The notes under the pieces are model-generated. The model made no database searches. It worked only from the letters and a program-made list of their open reading frames with translations, and was not told the DNA's origin. A DNA stretch of 40,526 nt, taken from the NCBI GenBank assembly GCA_011389815.1, contig JAABTP010000022.1:1-40526 (forward strand), in the 5' to 3' direction. Source of the stretch: Desulfobulbaceae bacterium (GTDB lineage Bacteria > Desulfobacterota > Desulfobulbia > Desulfobulbales > Desulfobulbaceae). Positions 8,913 through 16,367 of the stretch are shown here, piece after piece. The first letter of the stretch is position 1; each line of letters starts with the position of its first letter. The position numbers and the translations under genes are program-made.

Positions 8913-9114
8913 ATGAAATACGAAATTGAAACAACAGATATTTTTGACCGCTGGCTTGTTTGAATTACGTTTCTTTTTTGGCCCCGGCTTCCGAGCCTAC
9001 TATACAATCAAGAACCGCAAAGTTGTTTTTCTGCTGTGCGGCGGTGATAAAGCAAGCCAGCGCAAGGACATTGAACGGGCCAGAAACATTATGATCGAAC
9101 TGGTGCAGGAATGA
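8913..9114 (+). pseudogene. HI1419-type (RelE/HigB superfamily) toxin gene with an internal deletion
   Basis: The first frame begins with MKYEIETTDIFDRWL, the usual start of this toxin family, and stops at the TGA at 8961-8963. A second frame carries the C-terminal half: ELRFFFGPGFRAYYTIKN, then FLLCGGDKASQRKDIERA, ending in the TGA at 9112-9114. Compared with the usual length of about 95-100 residues, some 35 codons between DRWL and ELRF are missing and the frame is shifted. The junction sequence ggcttgttt could belong to either side, which suggests a deletion between short direct repeats. The ribosome-fold core is lost, so no active mRNA interferase is expected. The stop overlaps the antitoxin ATG as in intact pairs. 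Confidence 0.8.
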
Positions 9115-9395
9115 TGAAGAAAATAACCACGAAAAAATGGAATGCCTCAGAATATCTAGATAGCCCTGAAATTATCAGAGAATATCTTAAAATTTCCTTT
9201 GAGGAAGGAGACAGTGAGCAGCTTATGATGGCTCTCGGGCAGGTAGCGAGATCTCAGGGAATCAGCGAAATAGCTCGTAAAACCAATTTAAGTCGTCAGA
9301 ACCTCTATAAGGCACTGTCTGAAGGCGGTTCTCCGAGATTCGAGACGGTTAAAAAGGTTGTAGAGGCTTTGGGGTGCAAGCTGTCGATTGTTTGA
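9111..9395 (+). CDS. HI1420-type antitoxin (HTH), apparently orphaned
   Basis: The 94-residue protein matches the antidote half of HI1419/HI1420-like addiction modules. It has an N-terminal WNASEYLDSPEIIREYL segment, an acidic LKISFEEGD stretch, then a Cro/C1-like helix-turn-helix: GISEIARKTNLSRQNLYKAL followed by SPRFETVKKVVEALG. It would neutralise the cognate toxin by direct binding and repress the shared promoter. Two ATGs stand in tandem at 9111 and 9114; the first overlaps the toxin stop, giving translational coupling. The gene looks intact while its toxin partner is broken. It may persist as a neutral relic, as a repressor, or as protection against related toxins elsewhere. Confidence 0.85.
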   Translation: MMKKITTKKWNASEYLDSPEIIREYLKISFEEGDSEQLMMALGQVARSQGISEIARKTNLSRQNLYKALSEGGSPRFETVKKVVEALGCKLSIV

Positions 9396-9482
9396 GGTGA
9401 TCAGAAATTCAGGACGGTGTTTACGATATACCCAGAGGCAAAACTCAGGCGACCGCCAGCACGGTGGTGAACAGATTAATCT

Positions 9483-11087
9483 CTACATCCATCCGATAGC
9501 AATAACACTAACCGTAACCCCTTCCACAACCTCAGTGGAGGACAATTGTTTCAGCACATCTTCTTCCAGCACAGGAATAAACAGGGCCACGGTCACGCTG
9601 TCAAGCCCGAGGTCGGCCGAATATTCTGCAGCCTGCTTTTGATCAGCAGCAATCTGGTAACGGTCTGTAAAACTTTTTACCTCAATAATACCCCGACGCT
9701 CGTCGCAACGAAGATGAATATCCACCCTGCCATTACCGGTGGGGAATTCAGGGCTGACTACGCAACGTCGTGTTATAGCCTCCTGAAGCCAGCTGAATAA
9801 ATGGAAGTGGCCCACTGCTTCAGTTAAGTGCAGGTCAGCACGACGGCGGGGCTGTTCTTTCCAGGGATTTACCCCCTGTTCTTTGAGGCGGTACAGGTAG
9901 TCTTTGTAGCGTTGCAGCAAAGCAGGCAGGTCAAGCTGTGGGCCGGAAAAAACATCGGCCAAGTCATCCAGCGGCGGCAGAGCGAGAATGGCTTTTCGAT
10001 CATTGAGGATTTCCCTGCTCAAGGCATGATACAGACAGGTTTGAATAAAGGGCGAAGAAAAAGAGCAAATTTCAGTAAGCTCACCGGTACCATTGCGAAT
10101 GGTTTCTGAGATTATGATGCCGTGGAGGTACAAGTAATTACAGATTGGATCATGGAAGGAAAACGGCAAGTCGGAGCGGGAAAAAAGATTAAGGAGAAAA
10201 GGTTGGTACTCCGGTATTCTGGCCTTGGCGATCAGGTTCATGACCGTGTTATTTGGCTCGGCAAAGCGGGCTTTATGCCAGACCATTTCCCAGGTCTCCG
10301 GGCCGATGCGGCGGTCTGGTCCGGGGTTGTATGTTTCCGTGAGCAGTTCGCCGAACCAGGACACCAGACCCGGCTGGCCATTCGTCACTCTGTGTACCTT
10401 CTCAACCAGCTGCGGGTCGATCTCCTGACCGCTTTCCTCCTGATACTGCCGGTACAGTTCCGCTGTTTCCGCAAAGCTAAAATTGGGCACATGCAGGGAC
10501 TTCTGAATGTTGAAGGGCGATCCCCTCCGGCTTTCAATGCCCAGCACCGCCCGCACCCCGACCAGGGCCAGTCCATGCAGATGATTGTTTTCACGGGCAA
10601 GGTAGAGTTCCCGGAATTGGGCCACCAGTGCGTCGAGTAGCAGCGGCGGCAGGGTGTCTACTTCATCGATCAGTAGAATGAGCGGCTGGTCCCATATGCC
10701 GTGCTCTTTAGAAAACAGCTGCCGCAGATCTTTCCAGCCCGCAACAGACGGTGCTCCGGGAAAGCATTCCTGCACAAGCTCTCCCAGGTCTGTCGGGAAC
10801 TGAACGGCGTCAGTTCCCTCATCACGGGCAACTCCGACGCCACGAAGGCCTCCCAGGGAAAAATGCAACAGGGCAAACTGTTCCGGGTACTGCTCGGCTA
10901 TTGTTTTTTTCAGTTGCCGCATCAACCAGGTTTTGCCGGTTTGGCGCGGTGCCCAGATGGTAAAGTAATGACCGCCTTGTTCGGGTATGCCGACCAGCTG
11001 CTCGACACCTTGAGCGATCAGTCCTGTACGTTGGACACAGAAATGATACCGGCAGTCCACCGGGCCGTAGGAGTGAAAGTGGCGCAT
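9483..11087 (-). CDS. AAA ATPase with C-terminal PD-(D/E)XK nuclease-like domain
   Basis: The 534-residue protein starts with the FHSYGPV and YHFCVQR motifs typical of a multi-copy ATPase family common in cyanobacteria and filamentous sulfur bacteria. It has Walker A APRQTGKT (46-53) and Walker B LILLIDEVD (136-144). The middle helical region resembles STAND/AAA_35-like ATPases. The last 80 residues contain the PD-(D/E)XK signature GRVDIHL (Asp456) and GIIEVKSF (Glu469, Lys471). The family has no firm assigned role; mobile or defence-linked behaviour is suspected. The gene stands alone on the minus strand. Two fragments of its 3' end lie on either side (8.7 and 11.2 kb), so the family has been shuffled locally. 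A ribosome binding site aagga lies about 14 bases before the ATG. Confidence 0.85.
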   Translation of the reverse strand: MRHFHSYGPVDCRYHFCVQRTGLIAQGVEQLVGIPEQGGHYFTIWAPRQTGKTWLMRQLKKTIAEQYPEQFALLHFSLGGLRGVGVARDEGTDAVQFPTDLGELVQECFPGAPSVAGWKDLRQLFSKEHGIWDQPLILLIDEVDTLPPLLLDALVAQFRELYLARENNHLHGLALVGVRAVLGIESRRGSPFNIQKSLHVPNFSFAETAELYRQYQEESGQEIDPQLVEKVHRVTNGQPGLVSWFGELLTETYNPGPDRRIGPETWEMVWHKARFAEPNNTVMNLIAKARIPEYQPFLLNLFSRSDLPFSFHDPICNYLYLHGIIISETIRNGTGELTEICSFSSPFIQTCLYHALSREILNDRKAILALPPLDDLADVFSGPQLDLPALLQRYKDYLYRLKEQGVNPWKEQPRRRADLHLTEAVGHFHLFSWLQEAITRRCVVSPEFPTGNGRVDIHLRCDERRGIIEVKSFTDRYQIAADQKQAAEYSADLGLDSVTVALFIPVLEEDVLKQLSSTEVVEGVTVSVIAIGWM

Positions 11088-11141
11088 AGTGGTAAGTATT
11101 TCCTTTTTCTTTCATCTTGTTGGCGATTGTGAACAGTGTTT

Positions 11142-11286
11142 CCTTCCACGATTTCAGTCGAGGACAACTGTTCCGGCACATCCTTTTGCTTGCACCGGAA
11201 TATAACACTGCGCAAACCAAACACGACAATACAAAATTTTCAGCAAAAGATGCAATTTTAAATCCTTCGCCGTTACGTAAAAAATC
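11142..11286 (-). pseudogene. Relic B: 3'-terminal fragment of an AAA/PD-(D/E)XK family gene
   Basis: A near copy of 8682-8825, with one single-base indel near the right end. The minus-strand peptide KDVPEQLSSTEIVEGNTV corresponds to EDVLKQLSSTEVVEGVTV at the end of the intact gene at 9483. The preceding YIPV is in another frame, so the relic is frame-shifted. It sits between the HAD gene stop and the ATPase gene start, about 55 bases from the latter. Confidence 0.72.
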
Positions 11287-11289
11287 CCG

Positions 11290-11931
11290 CTACCCGGACA
11301 GCGTCAAGATTCTTTTAAACTCCGGTAAATCCAAAATCTCCATAAAAGTATCCACATGATACGTTGCCTCAAGCTGCGGATTTTGAAAGGCGATCAGCTT
11401 CATGCCCACGGAGGCGCAATGATCGCGATCCACTGTGGAGTCCCCGATAAAGATGGCCTCATCCACTGACAGGCCGAAATGCTTGAGAATGATGTGCAGA
11501 GCATCCGGGGCAGGCTTGGGCCGGGGCGAGTTGGCGGCGGTCATGACGATCTCAAAGCTGTCCCGCAGACCAAATATATCCAGAATCAGGTCCATGGTAT
11601 TGGTCCGATTGGTGGAAATGGCTCTATGGAATTTCGGGGTGATGACCTGGAGGAATTCCTTGAGATCAGGGGCGATGGTCATGTATTTGAGGAACGAACT
11701 GTAATCAAGCTGCTGGCGGTACTTTTCCACTTCAGCTATATTCACCTGATGATGATTACGGAAGATATGGTTGACCGAATCAAAGACATTATGGATATGG
11801 ACATACCCAAGATCCTGCTCATTCATGAGCGGGCAGTCAAAGGCTTCTAACATATGATTATAGTAGGCCCGGTTCGCATCTCGGGAATCGAACATAACGC
11901 CGTCGCAATCAAAAATAACCAGTTTCAACAT
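11290..11931 (-). CDS. HAD-superfamily phosphatase
   Basis: Starting from the ATG at 11931 the protein has 213 residues; upstream in-frame codons are possible but lack support, while aggaa stands about 8 bases before this ATG. Motif I is FDCDGVMFDS with nucleophile Asp8 and acid Asp10. Motif II is the ISTNRT strand (Thr rather than Ser in the usual place). Motif III is the Lys of PRPKPAP, and motif IV is IFIGDSTVDRD. The cap lies between motifs I and II and is helical, so this is a subfamily I enzyme of the phosphoglycolate phosphatase or beta-phosphoglucomutase type. The substrate is unknown. It is the last gene of a probable YkgJ-HD-HAD unit, separated from the HD gene by a large hairpin repeat. 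Confidence 0.88.
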   Translation of the reverse strand: MLKLVIFDCDGVMFDSRDANRAYYNHMLEAFDCPLMNEQDLGYVHIHNVFDSVNHIFRNHHQVNIAEVEKYRQQLDYSSFLKYMTIAPDLKEFLQVITPKFHRAISTNRTNTMDLILDIFGLRDSFEIVMTAANSPRPKPAPDALHIILKHFGLSVDEAIFIGDSTVDRDHCASVGMKLIAFQNPQLEATYHVDTFMEILDLPEFKRILTLSG

Positions 11932-11979
11932 GGGGTATTTCCTGATGGTTGTTTGAAAAAAGAGGGACAGGAGAATTAC

Positions 11980-12040
11980 GTAGGGGCAGGTCCCTGTGCC
12001 TGCCCGGAATGAAAGGGCAAACACAGGGATTTGCCCCTAC
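11980..12040. repeat. Palindromic GTAGGGGCA-type intergenic repeat (REP/MITE-like hairpin)
   Basis: The outer arms gtaggggcaggtccctgtg (from 11980) and cacagggatttgcccctac (to 12040) are inverted copies with few mismatches. The inner parts, cctgccc and gggcaaa, also pair. Total span is 61 bases. The right arm includes the TAG stop codon of the HD gene, so the repeat inserted at or replaced the very end of that gene. Similar GTAGGGGC palindromes are common in deltaproteobacterial and cyanobacterial genomes. It could end or stabilise transcripts. Confidence 0.75.
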
Positions 12041-12729
12041 TCTGAGCCGTAAATCTCACGATGCAGTTCGCTGAAAAAGGTCTCCATAAAGGCGTGCCGT
12101 CGCTCGGCGATCTGCCGCCCCAAGGGCGTGAGCATCTGCTCCCGAACCTTGGACATCTTGACCTGAAACTCGCGGTAGGCGGTATCTTCAGTGGAGTAAG
12201 TTTCTGTGTGCGCCGGATCAAGCTCTGCATTATGGAGCCGGGCCCCGATCTGCCCGGCAAAGAGAAAGGCCCGGCCAATGCCGATGGCTCCGATGGAGTC
12301 CAGTTTGTCTGCATCAAAGAGAATTTTTGCCTCGCGTGTTTTCGGTGAAATGCTGCTGCGAAAACGGTGGGCATGAATACAGTGACAGATTGTGATCCGG
12401 TCTGCTGTGGAATATCCTAAGTCGCGGAGAATCGGCTCTGCCATTTCTGCTCCCAGCTCAGCATGACAGACCTTGCCTTTGCTGCTGCTCTCCTGCTTGC
12501 GCCCGATATCATGGAGCAGGGCAGCTGGAGCGATAATGTCCAGGCGGGCACCCATCTTGTCGCCTATGCTCATAGCGGTGTGGAAAACCCGCTCGCTATG
12601 GTCCGGTCCGTGTGAACCGCCTTCCTCAAGACAGTAGCGGGCACTGATCCTGTGCAGGGCCTCCAGCAGTTCCACCGCAACAGCTGGTTCTCCGGCGGCT
12701 TCCCGGCTTTCTTCTTCCTTACTCGCCAA
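12037..12729 (-). CDS. HD-domain phosphohydrolase (YedJ-like)
   Basis: The 230-residue protein shows the HD metal-binding pattern: His44 in HGPDHSERV, His73-Asp74 in ALLHDIGR, further His residues in CHCIHAHR, and the FDADKLDSIGAIGIGRAF segment (138-155) typical of the YedJ/YpgQ branch. Members of that branch hydrolyse nucleotides or similar phosphate esters; the substrate here is unknown. The first 11 codons overlap the end of the upstream YkgJ-type gene, so the two are translationally coupled. The final codon lies within a palindromic repeat, which may have changed the last residues. No signal peptide. Confidence 0.88.
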   Translation of the reverse strand: MASKEEESREAAGEPAVAVELLEALHRISARYCLEEGGSHGPDHSERVFHTAMSIGDKMGARLDIIAPAALLHDIGRKQESSSKGKVCHAELGAEMAEPILRDLGYSTADRITICHCIHAHRFRSSISPKTREAKILFDADKLDSIGAIGIGRAFLFAGQIGARLHNAELDPAHTETYSTEDTAYREFQVKMSKVREQMLTPLGRQIAERRHAFMETFFSELHREIYGSE

Positions 12730-13456
12730 AGTATTCCTGGATCAGCCAACGGATGGCGATGAGGAGCAGAACATTATCGCTGGTCTCCATGGTCTGCTGC
12801 TCCATGGGTGATAATGGTTTGTTCAGTTTGATATCGCCGTTCTTCAGCTCCTGGCGAAAGGTGTCCAGATTATAAAGGGCCATGATGTATTGCTCGGCCT
12901 GCTCTTTGGTTGGACGAAATCCTGCCTGGATTTTGGGATGCTGGAGAAGTTCCGTCATCTTATCATTATAGCGGTTATACTCTTCCAACCCCTGATCCTT
13001 GAAGTACTCAGTAGCGGTGAATTCTTCGCCTTTCTCGAAACCGCGACAATGGGGTTCTTTGAGCAGAACAAACTGTTCCTGAATGGTCCCGTCCTGTTTA
13101 CAGGAGACACCTCGCCCCACAGGATAGGCCCGGCAGGCTGCTGGCCGATCTTCATAAACGCGACAGCCATAGTCTTTGACAAAAACACAGCTGGCCTTAC
13201 CGTCATCAACCATAGTCAGGTAACAGGCCGGAAAGAGCATGCCTTTTTCCCATTCAATGATAACGAACTGCTCCAGAAACATACCAGAATGGCGATGGAG
13301 TTTATTCTTGAGACGCAGAACATCATAGGGGGTCAGAACCAAGTCCAGTTGGTGGCAGCACTCGTTGAAGCAGGGAACCTCGGGATGGCAGGCAAAACAA
13401 AATTTTTCGTTTTCGTTCAGAGCACTGCAATATTCGGGAAGATTATGATCGTTCAT
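12719..13456 (-). CDS. YkgJ-family cysteine-cluster protein
   Basis: The 245-residue protein has the YkgJ zinc/iron cluster Cys set: Cys20-x2-Cys23-x5-Cys29, Cys33-Cys34 in the N-terminal part, and further CVFV, DYGCRVYEDRPAACRAYPVG and PHCRGF downstream. The family is thought to bind a metal or Fe-S centre; its biochemical role is unsettled. The C-terminal 70 residues are helical. It is the first gene of a likely three-gene unit with the HD and HAD genes. A perfect-looking palindromic repeat lies 34 bases upstream of its start and may carry part of the leader. Confidence 0.87.
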   Translation of the reverse strand: MNDHNLPEYCSALNENEKFCFACHPEVPCFNECCHQLDLVLTPYDVLRLKNKLHRHSGMFLEQFVIIEWEKGMLFPACYLTMVDDGKASCVFVKDYGCRVYEDRPAACRAYPVGRGVSCKQDGTIQEQFVLLKEPHCRGFEKGEEFTATEYFKDQGLEEYNRYNDKMTELLQHPKIQAGFRPTKEQAEQYIMALYNLDTFRQELKNGDIKLNKPLSPMEQQTMETSDNVLLLIAIRWLIQEYFGE

Positions 13457-13489
13457 GTTTTAGAGAAATCGTCGTGTTTATGGGGTGCC

Positions 13490-13517
13490 GTAGGGATACG
13501 GCATGCCGTGTCCCTAC
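13490..13517. repeat. 28-bp palindrome of the GTAGGGACACGGCA type
   Basis: The sequence gtagggatacggca is followed at once by tgccgtgtccctac, an inverted copy with a single mismatch. I recall nearly the same palindrome as a dispersed repeat in several unrelated bacterial genomes. It lies between the bamA stop and the YkgJ-type gene, both on the minus strand, and could form a terminator-like hairpin, although no T-tract follows on the minus strand. Confidence 0.75.
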
Positions 13518-13542
13518 CGGATTAAAAATGCTTCGTTCCCCT

Positions 13543-16236
13543 TTAGAAACTCCCGCCCATGGCGAAATCCCACTGGGCATCCTCGTCCCCTTCCTGGGAA
13601 TCAAGGTTATACCCCCAGATCAGGCGAAGCGGTCCCATTGGGGAGAGCCAGTTGATACCGAGTCCGGTTGATTTTTTGATATTGCCGAAATCCCAGTCAT
13701 CGTTTATGTCGTAGACGTTACCGAAGTCAAGAAAGGCCACTCCGCGAACCCCTGCATCGGTAAGAAGTGGAAAAAATATTTCAATATTGGAGAACCACAT
13801 CTTATCGCCACCGTATTTCTCATCGTTAGTCGGATCAATGGGGCTGATGGTTGAAGATTTGAAACCGCGAATGGAGTTCATACCGCCGAGATAAAAATTA
13901 TCATAGACCGGCAGCTTGCCATCTTCATTCTCAAAGGCCTGACCAGCAGCGAGCTTGGTATGGAAGACCAGATCAAGGGGCAGGGGGAAAAACCAGCTGG
14001 TGTAGCCTTCCAGTTTGGTATAGGCAGCTTCACCGCCCAGTGGGCCACCAGCATATTTAATACTCAGGCTATGCTTGGAACCGGAGGTAGCATTGAAGCG
14101 GCGGTCTCTGGTGTCACGGACAAAGGAGAGGCGAACCGCACTGGTGATGTTGATTTTGGCCGATTCAAGGATATAGGCTGAGGCATCCTCGGAGATATCG
14201 CTCAACTCGGTGTCTGTCCAGGTGTATCCATAGTAGATGCGCCACTTTTCAAAGAATTGATGGCCAAAACGCAGACCACCACCGGTTGCACCTTTGGTAT
14301 AGTCTGTGTATTCCCGCTCCCAGTTAAAGGCGTCAATTCCTGCTGAAACATTAGAGTCAAAGATACGGGGATCGGTGTAGGAAAGGTTAAATTTATTGCT
14401 GACTGCGCTGAGGTTGGCAGCAAAGGCCAGGCGGGTACCAAGGCCGAGGAAGTTGTCTTCTGAGATTTCTCCCATGAACATGAGTTTGTCTGATGAGGAA
14501 TACCCCGCTCCAATACTAAACTGACCTGTTGGCTTTTCCTTGACCGCAACCATAACGTCCATTTGATCGTTATTTATGGTTTCCTGCGGAATGACTCTGA
14601 CATCTTCAAAATATCCCAAACGTTGTAGTCGGTTGGTAGAGGTACGAATGGCTTTTGAGTCGTAAATTCCGCCTTCTTCCACTACCAGGTCGCGACGAAT
14701 AACATTGTCTCTGGTTCGGGTGTTCCCTTGAATCTTCACCCGGTTAAAGCTGACCAACTCCCCTTGGTCGATCTGAAAGGTGATATTGACCCGTTTACCT
14801 GTTTCAGATTTCTCAACCTGGGGCCGGATATCGGCAAAGGCGTAACCATGTTCCGCATAGAGATCCGTGAGTCGTATCACATCGTCGCGCAGAATTTTTT
14901 TGTTGAGGAACCTTTCTTTGCGTACCTGCAAAAGGTCAATCATCTCACCCCGGTCTTTAATCAGATCGCCTTGGATTTCCACAGTTCCTACCTGATAACG
15001 AGGGCCTTCCTGAATGGTAAAAGTGACATAGAGATCCTCTCCAGCCTTTTCCACGTCTGGTTCGCCGACCTTGGCCTCTATGAATCCATGATTATTATAA
15101 AAAGCCCCCAAACGAGCAGCATCCTGTTCCAGGATATCTAATTTTAAGGTTCCAGCCTCAGTGATCCAGGATGAGTACCAGTTCCAGGTTGCGGTTTGGA
15201 TTTCGTCTTCCAGCTCATCTGCACTAAAGGAGTCATTACCAACAAAGCGGATGCCGGATATGGACATCTTCTCGCCTTCGTTAATAATGAATTGCACATC
15301 CACAGAATGCTCATCCGGGTGGTCCAGGGTAAATTTGCTTTGGGCACCGTAATATCCTTTGCTTCTGTAGAGTCCGTTGATCCGTTTGACCGCATTATTG
15401 AGTTCGGCCGGATTGAGGATGGTGTTTACCTGGATATTAGCTGCATCGCGGATATCTTCTTCCTCAATCTTATCCAGGCCGGTAAAAGTGATTGTTTTGA
15501 TAAGGGGCTTTTCCTGCACCCGGAAGATGACTTTTTTCCCCTCTGTTGAGTCATTAACTTCAATTTCAACATTATCAAAAAAGCCCATGGAAAATACCCG
15601 TTTTAAATCTTTGCGCAGGGCATCCGGGCTATACTGATCACCTGGTTTTGTCGATATTTTTCGCAAGATTGCCCCGGAATCAATGCGGTTATTTCCTTCA
15701 GGGGTGATTGAAGAGACAATAAATTCCCGATTGGTGTAGCTGAGCACATCCACTAAGATACTCTTCATAATAAAGTGTATCTCAGACAGTGAACTCCCTT
15801 CGCGATACAAGGAATGGGGTGATTCCGGCTTAAGGAGATCAATGACCTGCATGTCAACGGAAATATGCTCACCAAGCATGGTCAGGCTACCAACAGCCAC
15901 ATAATCCATTCCTGCGTTTTCTGCCACCTTGGTGAGTGCCGCAGGAGAAGGAGGCCATGGGCCGCTATAGTCCAGTGCTTGTTCAGCCTCAAACCGGGAG
16001 AGCATGATCAGATCTTTATCCCGTAATCCACCTTCCAGAGCAAGGTCAACCCGCTGGCCTATGGTCTCGCTGTTTTCAGCGTTAATCTTCAGGGGCAGGA
16101 AAACAGTGTTCTGCTCAATTTGTTGTGTCTGCTGGGCAATGGCTGAAGCTGTGCTAATGGCAAAAAGAAAGAGAAAAAAAAGCAATAAGCCTGTGGCCTT
16201 TTTCACAATGGATTGTGTTTGCAATGGATGACTCAT
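13543..16236 (-). CDS. bamA: Outer-membrane assembly factor BamA with an extra N-terminal domain
   Basis: The 897-residue protein inserts beta-barrel proteins into the outer membrane. A signal peptide (hydrophobic LLLFFLFLFAISTASA) is followed by an additional domain at about 40-165 (FLPLKINAENSE to ISVDMQVIDL) that looks like a TolB-N/FlgO-type periplasmic fold. Five POTRA domains follow, starting near 172 (FIVSSITPEG), 247, 325, 415 and 495. The barrel begins near QFSIGAGYSS and carries the conserved loop-6 motif IRGF. The chain ends in Phe, the usual C-terminal signature of outer-membrane barrels. It is about 90 residues longer than Escherichia coli BamA because of the N-terminal domain. 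The usual skp, lpxD or rseP neighbours are absent; plsC lies upstream on the same strand. A ribosome binding site agga lies 7-8 bases before the ATG. Confidence 0.95.
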   Translation of the reverse strand: MSHPLQTQSIVKKATGLLLFFLFLFAISTASAIAQQTQQIEQNTVFLPLKINAENSETIGQRVDLALEGGLRDKDLIMLSRFEAEQALDYSGPWPPSPAALTKVAENAGMDYVAVGSLTMLGEHISVDMQVIDLLKPESPHSLYREGSSLSEIHFIMKSILVDVLSYTNREFIVSSITPEGNNRIDSGAILRKISTKPGDQYSPDALRKDLKRVFSMGFFDNVEIEVNDSTEGKKVIFRVQEKPLIKTITFTGLDKIEEEDIRDAANIQVNTILNPAELNNAVKRINGLYRSKGYYGAQSKFTLDHPDEHSVDVQFIINEGEKMSISGIRFVGNDSFSADELEDEIQTATWNWYSSWITEAGTLKLDILEQDAARLGAFYNNHGFIEAKVGEPDVEKAGEDLYVTFTIQEGPRYQVGTVEIQGDLIKDRGEMIDLLQVRKERFLNKKILRDDVIRLTDLYAEHGYAFADIRPQVEKSETGKRVNITFQIDQGELVSFNRVKIQGNTRTRDNVIRRDLVVEEGGIYDSKAIRTSTNRLQRLGYFEDVRVIPQETINNDQMDVMVAVKEKPTGQFSIGAGYSSSDKLMFMGEISEDNFLGLGTRLAFAANLSAVSNKFNLSYTDPRIFDSNVSAGIDAFNWEREYTDYTKGATGGGLRFGHQFFEKWRIYYGYTWTDTELSDISEDASAYILESAKINITSAVRLSFVRDTRDRRFNATSGSKHSLSIKYAGGPLGGEAAYTKLEGYTSWFFPLPLDLVFHTKLAAGQAFENEDGKLPVYDNFYLGGMNSIRGFKSSTISPIDPTNDEKYGGDKMWFSNIEIFFPLLTDAGVRGVAFLDFGNVYDINDDWDFGNIKKSTGLGINWLSPMGPLRLIWGYNLDSQEGDEDAQWDFAMGGSF

Positions 16237-16292
16237 AGGGTATTCCTGTGTAGTTAATGATAAAACAACATCTTTTTTAAGGAGATACGGCC

Positions 16293-16320
16293 ATTATGCC
16301 ATGTTCCTCTTTTTTTGCAA
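16293..16320 (-). promoter_or_regulatory. Candidate sigma-70 promoter for bamA
   Basis: On the minus strand TTGCAA (16320-16315) and CATAAT (16298-16293) are 16 bases apart, in the 131-base gap after plsC. This leaves a leader of about 50 bases before the bamA ATG. It would allow bamA to be transcribed independently of plsC. Confidence 0.45.
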
Positions 16321-16367
16321 AGAAATACTCGTTTCCCGGAAAATTCTCTGGCTATTCTCTCTCAACA

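Noticed and set aside
10122-10640. 172-codon plus-strand frame opposite the ATPase gene
   Set aside because: The minus-strand gene has intact Walker and PD-(D/E)XK motifs; the plus frame shows no domain.
11932-12024. 31 extra N-terminal codons of the HAD phosphatase
   Set aside because: They overlap the palindromic repeat and precede the canonical MLKLVIFDCDG start, which has its own ribosome binding site.
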